Assembly: GCA_029554925.1 (NCBI GenBank)
Contig: JAKPUV010000373.1
Location: 1 to 21,282, forward strand
DNA length: 21,282 nt
Direction: 5' to 3'
Source: Candidatus Hydrogenedentota bacterium
GTDB lineage: Bacteria; Hydrogenedentota; Hydrogenedentia; Hydrogenedentales; CAITNO01
The notes below the pieces were generated by a model. The model was not told the DNA's origin, made no database searches, and was given only the letters and a program-made list of their open reading frames with translations. The translations under genes were made by a program, and so were the position numbers. Positions 1 through 6,632 of this stretch are shown here, one piece after another. Each line of letters starts with the position of its first letter. Position 1 is the first letter of the stretch.

Positions 1-1
1 A

Positions 2-298
2 CAGCACGCCGGCGACTATGTCCCGGACTGGCGGGTGTCGGTTTCGGAGCTTCTCCGCCTCATCCAGTTCTACAACACGGGCACTTTTCACTGCGCGGGC
101 GGAACGGAGGACGGTTTTGCCCCCGGTCCGGGAGACGGCACGTGCATGCCGCATGACGCGGACTATGCCCCCCAGGACTGGTCCATCTCGCTCTCCGAAC
201 TGTTGCGGATCATCCAGTTTTACAATGCCGGCTGCTACGGCCCCATGGCGGACACAGAGGACGGATTCGCCCCCTGCCCCTTTTATCCCGCCTCTTGA
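2..298 (+). CDS. 3' end of a secreted protein with C-terminal EF-hand/dockerin-like tandem repeats (partial)
   Basis: The reading frame is open from the first bases of the window to a TGA at 296-298, so this is the C-terminal ~98 residues of a longer protein whose main domain lies outside. What is visible is two ~48-residue repeats. Each has an acidic loop starting DY, a helix reading SELLRxIQFYN, and a closing TEDGFAPxP. The first loop, DYVPDWRVSVSE, has EF-hand spacing (D1, D5, hydrophobic 8, E12); the second has one extra residue before its aspartate. Two loop-helix units at a C-terminus recall dockerins, although EF-hand position 3 is not acidic here. Each unit carries cysteine (TFHC and TCMP in the first; GCY and APCP in the second), which fits an extracytoplasmic location. 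I recall similar tails on many predicted secreted proteins of Hydrogenedentota-like genomes, but no defined function. Cell-surface attachment or scaffolding is inference. Confidence 0.8.
   Translation, partial: QHAGDYVPDWRVSVSELLRLIQFYNTGTFHCAGGTEDGFAPGPGDGTCMPHDADYAPQDWSISLSELLRIIQFYNAGCYGPMADTEDGFAPCPFYPAS
5..295 (+). repeat. Two tandem ~48-codon protein repeats
   Basis: Unit 1 spans 5-151 and unit 2 spans 152-295. Both begin with His, then x-x-D-Y, followed by W, SxSELLR, IQFYN and TEDGFAP. The similarity is clear in protein and weaker in DNA, so this is an old duplication and not a recent one. Confidence 0.85.
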
Positions 299-303
299 GG
301 GGC
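290..303 (+). terminator. Weak stem-loop over the stop codon
   Basis: GCCTC (290-294) can pair with GGGGC (299-303), using one G-U pair, around a TTGA loop that contains the stop codon. Only three T follow. It may end transcription of the upstream gene but is weak. Confidence 0.25.
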
Positions 304-313
304 TTTCCAGGGG

Positions 314-343
314 TTGAGCCGGGACGGATGGGTTCCGCATAAT
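314..343 (+). promoter_or_regulatory. Predicted sigma70-type promoter for the phosphoesterase gene
   Basis: A -35 box TTGAGC (314-319), an 18-bp spacer and a -10 box CATAAT (338-343) are visible. Transcription would start near 350. That excludes the ATG at 342 as start codon and supports the ATG at 387. Confidence 0.5.
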
Positions 344-386
344 GCGCCAGACGCCTTTTCCGCGCGTCCCTTGGAGACTGTGTTTC

Positions 387-2204
387 ATGAAACGGCCCCT
401 TCCCCCTCTTCCCCGCCCTTTTCCTGTCCGGGTTCCGGCTTTGCTGGGAGCGCTGCTGCTGCTGTCGAGTTTCGCCGCGGACGCGGGGGAGCCTCCGCGC
501 TATCCGCGCCGTCCGGCTTGGACGGCCCTGGCGGACGCCGGCACCTTCGCCCCCTTCACCTTTGCCATTCTGGGCGACCGAACCAGCGGCGGCGAGGAAA
601 ACTGGCCCCTTTTCGACCGGGTGGTAGACCGCATCAACGTGAAGCCGCACGACTTTGTCATCACCACGGGCGACCATATTCCCGGCCACATGGAGGACCG
701 GCCCCTGTGGGAGTCCCAGTGGCGGGAATACTGGGACCACGCCTCGCGGCTCCGCGCCCCCCTCTGGCTTGTCCCGGGGAACCACGACATTGCCAACACC
801 GCGTGTCACGGGTTCTGGCGGGAGGATCTCGGCGACACCTACTACTCCTTCACCCACAAAGGTTGTCTGTTTCTGGTTCTGAATACGGAAGAGGAACGCT
901 TCGATGGGCGGGGTCCCATGTGGCAGGCGATGCTTTCCCATGCGGCGGCCGCCCTCAAGAACCACCCAAATGCGCCGCATACGTTTATGTTCTTCCACAA
1001 ACCCATGTGGGCGGACCCCCGGTTTGGAGAGGACTGGCGGCAGCTTGTTGCCCTCATCGGCGACCGGTCCTGCACCGTGGTCGCGGGGCATGAGCACTAC
1101 TTGGCCACCGAACGCCAGGACAATCTTCTGCTGGTGATTCAAAACGCCACCGGGGGCGGCATCTCTCTCAGCGACGCAAAGATATACGGCGGTTATCATG
1201 GGTATGCAGAGGTGTCCGTCTCGGATGCGGGCGCCTCCTACACGGTGGTGGAGCCCGATGGAACCCGTCATGCGCCCGAGGAGTCTCCGCTGTGCTTCCG
1301 GAAACAAGTTGAAGGACTGATCACCCTTACCGCAGAACAGCCCCCCCGGCCCACCTCCGAGAAGGCGTGGTCAGTGAGCGGACAGGCCATTGCCTCCAAT
1401 CCATTTCCTGATCCCATCGCGGTGCGGGTACGGGTTCCCCTCCCGCCGGATGCCGGATGGCTCCCTGCCGGAGAGACGGCGGGGGCGCTGCGGGAGGGCA
1501 AAGACCTGGTTCTTGAGCGGTCCCTCGCTCCCGGAGAGGCGCATGCCTTTCCGTTGGTATTTACCGTCACCGACGACGCACTCTCCTTTCCCCCGCCGGT
1601 CACGCACCAGATTTGCCACGGCGGTTCCTGGCTCGACAGCGAGCCCATGCGCATGGAACAGGTGCCCGTGGTTCCGCTCTATCCACGCGAGGCGTGGTGT
1701 GCGGTGCGCACCTGGCGGTTTGCCGGACCCGTTTCCAACGGCCCCATGGCGGACGAGAAAGCGATGCGGGACAATCCCCGGGCGGCCTGGCCCCGGTTGT
1801 TTGCGCCCACGGGGCATGAAGCCGGGCCGGGCAGGGACTCAGAGGAGGGCCGGTGGCGTCCGGCCACGGGCAACGCCGCCGGACTGGTCAACTGCAACGC
1901 CCTCATGGGCACGGCCGACCTTTCATCGGCCTTCTTCTTCTGTGAGGCCGTCTCTCCTCGGGAGCTTTCCACCCACGCCCTGCTCTACGCCGACAATTAT
2001 GCCCAACTCTTTGTGGAGGGCGTTCTGGTGGACCGGGCCCAGGCAATCTCCGCACCGGGCGGGTTTGTGTGCGTGCCTGTGCCTCTCAAAGCGGGCGCCA
2101 ACCGCCTTGTGGTCAAAGTTACAAACAACCGCGGCGACTGGTTTTTCCGTTTCCTGCTTGCCGATCCCACAGGCGAACTCGACCTTAGCGGCAACAAAGA
2201 GTGA
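387..2204 (+). CDS. Secreted calcineurin-like metallophosphoesterase with C-terminal beta-sandwich domain
   Basis: The 605-residue protein starts with a signal peptide (basic MKRPLPPLPR, hydrophobic 17-31, cleavage probably after ADA). The phosphoesterase core follows at about 55-260, with the metal-binding series GDR (63-65), TTGDH (94-97), GNHD (131-134), FFHKP with H204, and GHEH (234-237). These are the hallmarks of a dinuclear metal hydrolase acting on phosphomonoesters or diesters; the substrate cannot be told. The first motif has D-R where many relatives have D-x-H. The last ~170 residues look like a jelly-roll or PA14-like accessory domain (ALLYADNYAQLFVEG, then KAGANRLVVKVTN), probably for ligand binding outside the cytoplasm. 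ATG 387 has GGAG at 373-376; the longer ATG at 342 sits inside the predicted -10 box. It is transcribed alone and meets the FloA operon tail to tail. Confidence 0.9.
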   Translation: MKRPLPPLPRPFPVRVPALLGALLLLSSFAADAGEPPRYPRRPAWTALADAGTFAPFTFAILGDRTSGGEENWPLFDRVVDRINVKPHDFVITTGDHIPGHMEDRPLWESQWREYWDHASRLRAPLWLVPGNHDIANTACHGFWREDLGDTYYSFTHKGCLFLVLNTEEERFDGRGPMWQAMLSHAAAALKNHPNAPHTFMFFHKPMWADPRFGEDWRQLVALIGDRSCTVVAGHEHYLATERQDNLLLVIQNATGGGISLSDAKIYGGYHGYAEVSVSDAGASYTVVEPDGTRHAPEESPLCFRKQVEGLITLTAEQPPRPTSEKAWSVSGQAIASNPFPDPIAVRVRVPLPPDAGWLPAGETAGALREGKDLVLERSLAPGEAHAFPLVFTVTDDALSFPPPVTHQICHGGSWLDSEPMRMEQVPVVPLYPREAWCAVRTWRFAGPVSNGPMADEKAMRDNPRAAWPRLFAPTGHEAGPGRDSEEGRWRPATGNAAGLVNCNALMGTADLSSAFFFCEAVSPRELSTHALLYADNYAQLFVEGVLVDRAQAISAPGGFVCVPVPLKAGANRLVVKVTNNRGDWFFRFLLADPTGELDLSGNKE

Positions 2205-2220
2205 AGCACGCATCTGCGGG

Positions 2221-2253
2221 CGCCCATCTGGGAGCGGAACGGTGCCCAGGGCG
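2221..2253. terminator. Possible stem-loop between convergent genes
   Basis: CGCC (2221-2224) plus CTGGG (2228-2232) pair with CCCAG plus GGCG (2245-2253), leaving a 3-nt bulge and a 12-nt loop. No T-tract follows on either strand. If it ends transcription it would do so without the classic intrinsic signature. Confidence 0.3.
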
Positions 2254-2259
2254 ATTGGT

Positions 2260-3018
2260 TCACCAATAGCCCGGAGAGGTCCCCGAATCGGGAGGCACGG
2301 GGCCGCGCAGGGCGAGGGGCGGTCCAAGAACCTCCCTCAAAACAATCGCCCTGGCGAGCGCGCGTCCCCCACCGGCGAGGAGTCGCCGGTTCCTTTGGCC
2401 CGCATGCCTGGCCTTTTGAAGCGCCGCTTCGCGTCGTGCCTGCTCTTGCCGCTGTTCCCGTTCCGCATGCCGCATCCGGGCCGAAGCGGTCTCCTCGTCC
2501 TCGATTTCACGGGTGCGCACGGCCGCAGTGGAAACGGGTACCGGGCGGCGCGGCAGCATGGCCGGACGCACCGGAGCGGACGCGGGGGTGTTTCGCTGGG
2601 GGGGCGGACCGACGGGACGGGGCTGGGGGCGTGCCTGCGGCTGACGCGCCGGCATCCCGGCAGGCCGGGCGGGCATGCCCGCCGGACGGCCGGAGGGGCC
2701 GGGCTGCGCCGCGGGCCGTGCGATCACCACGGGGCGCGCGGGAGCGGCCGTCTCCCCGCGCGGGCGCGCGGTGGGGATTTCAGAGTGATCCCCGTACAGG
2801 ATGCGGCGGGTAGCCTCCGGCAACTCCTCGTGGTGGGGCGTTTCCTCCCTCCCGCCGTAGAGCACGCGCCGCGTGGCCTCGGGAAGCTCGGGCCGCCGGG
2901 AGAGCTCCTCGCGATGGCGGCTCTCCTCCTCGGCCTTCTTGCGCGCCTCGCGGGACTTCTGCGCCATGCTCACTCCGGCGATCACGATGAAAACGATGAA
3001 CGCCAGCAGGTTTTCCAT
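2260..3018 (-). CDS. Membrane-anchored proline-rich protein of the FloA operon, unknown function
   Basis: This 252-residue protein is not a family I can name. Residues 3-19 form a single hydrophobic helix. A charged stretch (QKSREARKKAEEE) follows and probably makes the rest cytoplasmic. Two near-identical copies of ELPEATRR-V/I-LYG occur at 44-55 and 65-76. Residues 85-165 are a Pro/Ala/Arg-rich, probably disordered linker with PAGMPARPAGMPAR repeats. Residues 170-205 are a charged helix, and 223-238 read RAIVLREVLGPPLALR, a C-terminal motif I recall from hypothetical proteins of related phyla. AAAGGAGG lies 7 bases before ATG 3018. It is the last gene of the nfeD-floA operon, 37 bases after floA, so a role as partner or adaptor of the flotillin assembly is inferred. 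Confidence 0.8.
   Translation of the reverse strand: MENLLAFIVFIVIAGVSMAQKSREARKKAEEESRHREELSRRPELPEATRRVLYGGREETPHHEELPEATRRILYGDHSEIPTARPRGETAAPARPVVIARPAAQPGPSGRPAGMPARPAGMPARQPQARPQPRPVGPPPQRNTPASAPVRPAMLPRRPVPVSTAAVRTREIEDEETASARMRHAEREQRQEQARREAALQKARHAGQRNRRLLAGGGRALARAIVLREVLGPPLALRGPVPPDSGTSPGYW
2791..2889 (-). repeat. Duplicated 12-residue motif ELPEATRR(V/I)LYG
   Basis: The copies at 2854-2889 and 2791-2826 encode the same dodecapeptide with one V/I change, separated by a 9-residue acidic/His spacer. Such duplicated short linear motifs often serve as binding peptides; the partner is unknown. Confidence 0.7.
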
Positions 3019-3055
3019 CCGGCATCCTCCTTTGGTTCAGAGGGGTGTCCGCGCG

Positions 3056-4072
3056 TCACTGTTGAGTCTGGTCATCCGCCTGGCCCGGGCCCTCGGCGCG
3101 GGAGATGGACTCGCGCATGCCGGTGTCGGCCACGATGTTCTTCATGCGGTAGTAGTCCATGATGCCCAGGTTGCCCTTCTTGAAGGCCTCGGCCATGGCC
3201 TTGGGCACCTCGGCCTCGGCCTCCACGACGCGGGCGCGCATTTCCTGGACCATGGCGACCATTTCGGCCTCGCGGGCGCGGGCCATGGCGCGGCGCTCCT
3301 CGGCGCGGGCCTGGGCGATCTGCTTGTCCGCCTCGGCCTGCTTGATCTGGAGCTCGGCGCCGATGTTCTCACCCACGTCCACGTCGGCGATGTCGATCGA
3401 GAGAATCTCGAAGGCGGTGCCCGCGTCCAGGCCGCGCGCCAGCACGGTCTTGGAGATGGAGTCGGGGTTTTCCAGCACCTTCTTGTGGGACTGCGAGGAG
3501 CCGATGGTGGTGACGATGCCCTCGCCGACGCGGGCGATGATCGTCTCCTCGGTGGCGCCGCCGACGAGCCGCTTGATGTTGGTGCGCACGGTGACGCGGG
3601 CCTTCGCCTTGAGCTGGATGCCGTCCATGGCGACGGCGGCGACGACGGGCGCGCCCTTCGAGGGGTCGGGGCAGTCAATCACCTTGGGGCGGACGGAGGT
3701 CTGCACCGCGTCCAGCACGTCGCGCCCCGCCAGGTCAATGGCGGTCGCCTGCTGGAACGAGAGGTCAATGTTGGCCTTGTTCGCGGCGATGAGGGCCTGC
3801 ACCACCTTGACCACATTGCCGCCGGCCAGGTAGTGCGTCTCCAGCTCGTTTGTGCTGACGTTGAGGCCCGCCTTCACGGCCATGATCCGGCTGTCCACGA
3901 TCACGGCGGGGTTGACCTTGCGCAGGCTCATGCCGACGAGGCTGAGCCAGCTGACACTGGCTTCGGACAGCCAGGCGCGCAGCCACAGGCGCACGTAGGA
4001 GATGAAGACCACGAACATGACCAGCACGGCGACGGCCGCGAAAAGCCCCAGCACGGCAACGAACGGACCCAT
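3056..4072 (-). CDS. floA: Flotillin-like protein FloA (YqfA family)
   Basis: The 338-residue product matches the FloA family in length and layout. A membrane-inserted N-terminal segment lies at 5-27, followed by an SPFH-type domain with [17 protein letters not shown] at 54-70 and [20 protein letters not shown] at 166-185. A long Ala/Glu-rich coiled coil spans about 235-300, and MDYYRMKNI (305-313) lies near the C-terminus. FloA proteins assemble on the inner face of the cytoplasmic membrane into functional microdomains that help organise membrane protein complexes and secretion. AAAGGAG lies 7 bases before ATG 4072. Its partner short nfeD ends 45 bases upstream, which is the classic nfeD-floA arrangement seen in Bacillus (yqeZ-yqfA). 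Confidence 0.96.
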   Translation of the reverse strand: MGPFVAVLGLFAAVAVLVMFVVFISYVRLWLRAWLSEASVSWLSLVGMSLRKVNPAVIVDSRIMAVKAGLNVSTNELETHYLAGGNVVKVVQALIAANKANIDLSFQQATAIDLAGRDVLDAVQTSVRPKVIDCPDPSKGAPVVAAVAMDGIQLKAKARVTVRTNIKRLVGGATEETIIARVGEGIVTTIGSSQSHKKVLENPDSISKTVLARGLDAGTAFEILSIDIADVDVGENIGAELQIKQAEADKQIAQARAEERRAMARAREAEMVAMVQEMRARVVEAEAEVPKAMAEAFKKGNLGIMDYYRMKNIVADTGMRESISRAEGPGQADDQTQQ

Positions 4073-4117
4073 TTTCCTGCTCCTTTCGGTTCGGTGTTCA
4101 GCGCCCCCGGGGGCGCG

Positions 4118-4597
4118 TCAATCGCTTTCAACCGCCTCCACGACGATTCTGCTTCCATGCACCTCGAGGACGCGGACTTTCCTGCCCTCCTCCACAAACG
4201 CGCCGTCGGTGACGGCGTCAATGCGCTCATCGCCCACGCGGATCACCCCGGAGGGCCGGAGGGCCGTCACAGCGACGCCCTCCCGCCCCACCAGCGTCAG
4301 GTCGCTTACAGCGCTCACAAAGCCCTCCTCCGCCCGCTGCGACGTTTCCAAGGTGAGCAACTTGAGGGCCTTTGTCCGCGTGAGCAGCCAGAAGCCCAGA
4401 ATAACGGAGAGGGCGGCGCCTGTCAACTCGCCGAAGATGATGAGCACGGCCTGTTCGGGGTAACTGTAGACCCCCAGGGCGCCGCTGGTGAGGACAAGCA
4501 GGGCTCCCAGCATGCCCAGCACCCCGCCGGGCAGAAGAAACTCGGCGAGGATCATGCACATGCCGGCGATGAAGAAAAGCAGCACCCAGCCGATCAT
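4118..4597 (-). CDS. Short NfeD family membrane protein (OB-fold, no protease domain)
   Basis: This is a 159-residue protein with membrane segments at about 2-20, 24-44 and 48-72, the last two separated by a short YSYPEQ turn. A soluble C-terminal OB-fold of the NfeD type follows (GREGVAVTALRPSGVIRVGDERIDA and GAFVEEGRKVRVLEVHGSRIVVE regions, residues 104-156). Short NfeD proteins pair with flotillins and are thought to bind or organise them; no enzymatic residues are expected. Its ATG overlaps the stop of the preceding 104-aa gene by four bases (ATGA), indicating translational coupling, and floA follows directly. The annotation is secure at family level. Confidence 0.93.
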   Translation of the reverse strand: MIGWVLLFFIAGMCMILAEFLLPGGVLGMLGALLVLTSGALGVYSYPEQAVLIIFGELTGAALSVILGFWLLTRTKALKLLTLETSQRAEEGFVSAVSDLTLVGREGVAVTALRPSGVIRVGDERIDAVTDGAFVEEGRKVRVLEVHGSRIVVEAVESD

Positions 4598-4908
4598 TGT
4601 TTCCGCCCCCCGCTGCAGGACTCCAGCAGCGAGATCAGCTGCGATATTTCAACGCGGATGCCGAGAAGCACCCGGCTTTTGTCGGCGGGATCCTTCGGGT
4701 CGCACTCCTCCAGGGGGGAGAAGGTGCCGAGCAGCGCGGCGTCCAGGCCGGGAAGCGTCCGGGCGAGGGTGAGCAGCTTGTTGAACCGGCTGGCAAAGGG
4801 CACGCAGGTGTAGTACCCCGAGCCCTGCGAGGAAACGATCTCCATCTCCTTCAGCAGCTGGCGCAGCATGTGCAGCAGCGCCTGAAACGTGTCATTGCCC
4901 GTTTCCAT
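4594..4908 (-). CDS. Small helical protein of unknown function inside the nfeD-floA operon
   Basis: This 104-residue protein has no signal peptide or membrane segment and is predicted mostly helical. Visible features are an N-terminal helix (LLHMLRQLLKEME), a central FNKLLTLARTLPGLD segment, DPKDPADKSR and a C-terminal helix RVEISQLISLLES. AGGAGG lies 9 bases before its ATG, inside the end of the long nfeD gene, which it overlaps by 17 bases. Its own stop overlaps the next ATG by four bases. This two-sided overlap and the strong ribosome site make it a real gene. I do not recognise the family. Its position between two NfeD proteins suggests a cytoplasmic partner of that membrane complex, which is inference. 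Confidence 0.8.
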   Translation of the reverse strand: METGNDTFQALLHMLRQLLKEMEIVSSQGSGYYTCVPFASRFNKLLTLARTLPGLDAALLGTFSPLEECDPKDPADKSRVLLGIRVEISQLISLLESCSGGRKQ

Positions 4909-6580
4909 CCGGCGACTCCTCCTGTTCCCGCACCACGTGGCGGTTGCCTTCGACCTGGATCACCACAATCTTCCTTCCCTGCTCCACGAACTCGCCCCGG
5001 GTCATCACGTCCAGCGTGCGGCCGCCGAACCGGCCCCGGCCCGCGGGCCGCAGCATGGTCGCCGCCACGCCGGTCAGGCCGAGCGCGTCCTCCGCGTCCC
5101 TCCGGCCCTGCACTGCGTAGCCCGCCTCGGCCAGCTGCGCGTGCGACAGCACCAGCCCCCGCGCCACGGGGGTGGAGGGAAACACCTTCCACATGAACAG
5201 CATGAAGAGCAGGAATGTCCCCGCGGCGACCATGATGGAGACCCCGGCATCCGTCAGGCGCATGAAATCCCACGAGTACTCGGGAATGGTCACGCGGGTC
5301 AGGGAGAGGTAAACGCCGAGAAGGAGGCACACAATGCCGCCCGCCCCCGCCAAGCCGAACCCGGGGATGACAAAAATCTCGGCCGCCAGCAGGGCGAATC
5401 CGGCGAGCACCAGCGCAACGTCCATCCAGTCGGCCATGCCGACCACGAGCCGGGAGCCGAAATACACGGCCAGGCACGACGCGCCGATGAACCCCGCCCA
5501 GCCGATGCCGGGCGTCTTGAACTCCAGGTAAATGCCCGCAATGCCGCACATGAGGAGCAGTCCCGCGATCAGGGGCGACGTCAGGAAAGTGAAGAGGGCC
5601 TCGTCCCAGCGCATGGCCATGCGCTCCGGCGGCACGGTATGCAGGTCGTACCGCGCGAGGGCCTCCTCCGGGGAGTCCAGGACGGCGTCGGCCAGGCCCA
5701 GTTCCAGCGCCTCCCGGCTGGTGAGGGTCAAAAGCTTCCCCGCCTCCGACACAACCCGCGCGCCTGCGGGAAGCTCGGCGCCCTGCGGGGCCGGGTTTTC
5801 CGCGGACGGAGCGGCCTCGGCCCCTTCTGGCGGGGCGGTGTCCGTCTTCTTCGGAGTGTCCCCCACGGCATCTTTCAAAAGTTCTTTCAAGTCCTGGAGG
5901 CCCTTGTTGCCCTCCTCATCCAACGCCTCAAACACGACATCGAGCGCGGAACCGGGTGTTTTCTCCACGACCTTCCGGATTCCCTCCTCGACTTTCCCGC
6001 CGCGCACCTTGACAATCAGCATCTCCCGCCCCTCCTCGGGGATGCCGAAAAGCTCGATGTCCTCGTCCACCATCGCCTCGCCGAGCAGGGGGTTGTGCCC
6101 CTTCAACTCCCCGAGAGCGCGGTATTTCGCACGCAGGAAGGACATGGATTTCTCGTTCACCTGGTCCGCCGCCTCGGCGGCGGGCATGAAGGGCGTGGAC
6201 GCGCCGATGTTGGTTCCCGGTGCCATGACGATGTAATCGCAGGAATAGGCGATCAGCGCGCCCGCCGAGATCGCCCCCTTGCCCGTGATGTACGCGATGG
6301 TGGGGCAGGGGGCGTCGAGAATGTGCTCGGTGATCTCGATGGCCGAGTCCACGCGGCCCCCGAAGGTGTCTATGACGAAGACCAGCGCGGCGGCTCCGGG
6401 GGCCTCCTCCTTTACGGCACGGCGCACCAACACGGCGACCCCGTCGGAGATTTCGCGGTCAATGGGACACACCACGGCGCGGGGAAGCGGAACGCCCTCC
6501 CCGCCCGCCTGATCTCCCCCGGAGAGGAGGAGCAGCGCGGCGCACAGCGCCAAACCATGTTTCCACCCGACCCGTGTCAT
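4892..6580 (-). CDS. Long NfeD protein: ClpP-like serine protease fused to membrane and OB-fold domains
   Basis: The product is 562 residues. A signal sequence or first membrane helix (8-22) precedes a ClpP/SppA-like protease domain of the S49 NfeD type. FVIDTFGGRVDSA lies at 68-80 and GAISAG at 102-107, with the likely nucleophile Ser105; Lys144 in the NEKS helix is a candidate general base. Roughly 180-280 is an insertion, partly Ala/Pro/Glu-rich, before GKLLTLTSREALELGLAD. Four to six membrane segments follow (about 330-465), including the AEIFVIPGFGLAGAGG signature, then a C-terminal OB-fold with GEFVEQGRKIVVIQVEGN. Long NfeD proteins are membrane proteases of the flotillin/stomatin system. 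I place the start at ATG 6580, behind AGAGGG (6588-6593), because longer forms run into the upstream gene. Confidence 0.93.
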   Translation of the reverse strand: MTRVGWKHGLALCAALLLLSGGDQAGGEGVPLPRAVVCPIDREISDGVAVLVRRAVKEEAPGAAALVFVIDTFGGRVDSAIEITEHILDAPCPTIAYITGKGAISAGALIAYSCDYIVMAPGTNIGASTPFMPAAEAADQVNEKSMSFLRAKYRALGELKGHNPLLGEAMVDEDIELFGIPEEGREMLIVKVRGGKVEEGIRKVVEKTPGSALDVVFEALDEEGNKGLQDLKELLKDAVGDTPKKTDTAPPEGAEAAPSAENPAPQGAELPAGARVVSEAGKLLTLTSREALELGLADAVLDSPEEALARYDLHTVPPERMAMRWDEALFTFLTSPLIAGLLLMCGIAGIYLEFKTPGIGWAGFIGASCLAVYFGSRLVVGMADWMDVALVLAGFALLAAEIFVIPGFGLAGAGGIVCLLLGVYLSLTRVTIPEYSWDFMRLTDAGVSIMVAAGTFLLFMLFMWKVFPSTPVARGLVLSHAQLAEAGYAVQGRRDAEDALGLTGVAATMLRPAGRGRFGGRTLDVMTRGEFVEQGRKIVVIQVEGNRHVVREQEESPDGNGQ

Positions 6581-6598
6581 GGAAATACCCTCTGGAAG

Positions 6599-6604
6599 AG
6601 TATA
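6599..6604 (-). promoter_or_regulatory. TATACT -10-like box before the nfeD-floA operon
   Basis: TATACT reads on the minus strand 19 bases before ATG 6580. No -35 box is recognisable. The inferred transcription start (about 6592) would fall at the ribosome binding site, leaving a very short leader. The operon may instead be read through from the DUF6807 gene, which ends 52 bases upstream. Confidence 0.3.
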
Positions 6605-6632
6605 CACCAGAACGCGCGCGGAACCTGCCCTG

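Noticed and set aside
342..386. Upstream ATG extending the phosphoesterase by 15 residues
   Set aside because: The ATG lies within the predicted -10 box and would bury the signal peptide; the GGAG site fits the ATG at 387.
1390..3162. 590-codon frame running from the phosphoesterase into the FloA operon
   Set aside because: It crosses the ends of two recognised genes on opposite strands and translates to Arg/Pro-rich sequence without domains.
2873..4813. 646-codon plus-strand frame across floA and short nfeD
   Set aside because: It is the complement of two clearly recognised genes, and its His/Gly/Asp-rich translation is a composition artefact.
2260..6580. Antiviral defence system built on NfeD protease and flotillin
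   Set aside because: The genes match the widespread membrane-microdomain operon; there are no nucleases, sensors or mobile-element signs nearby.
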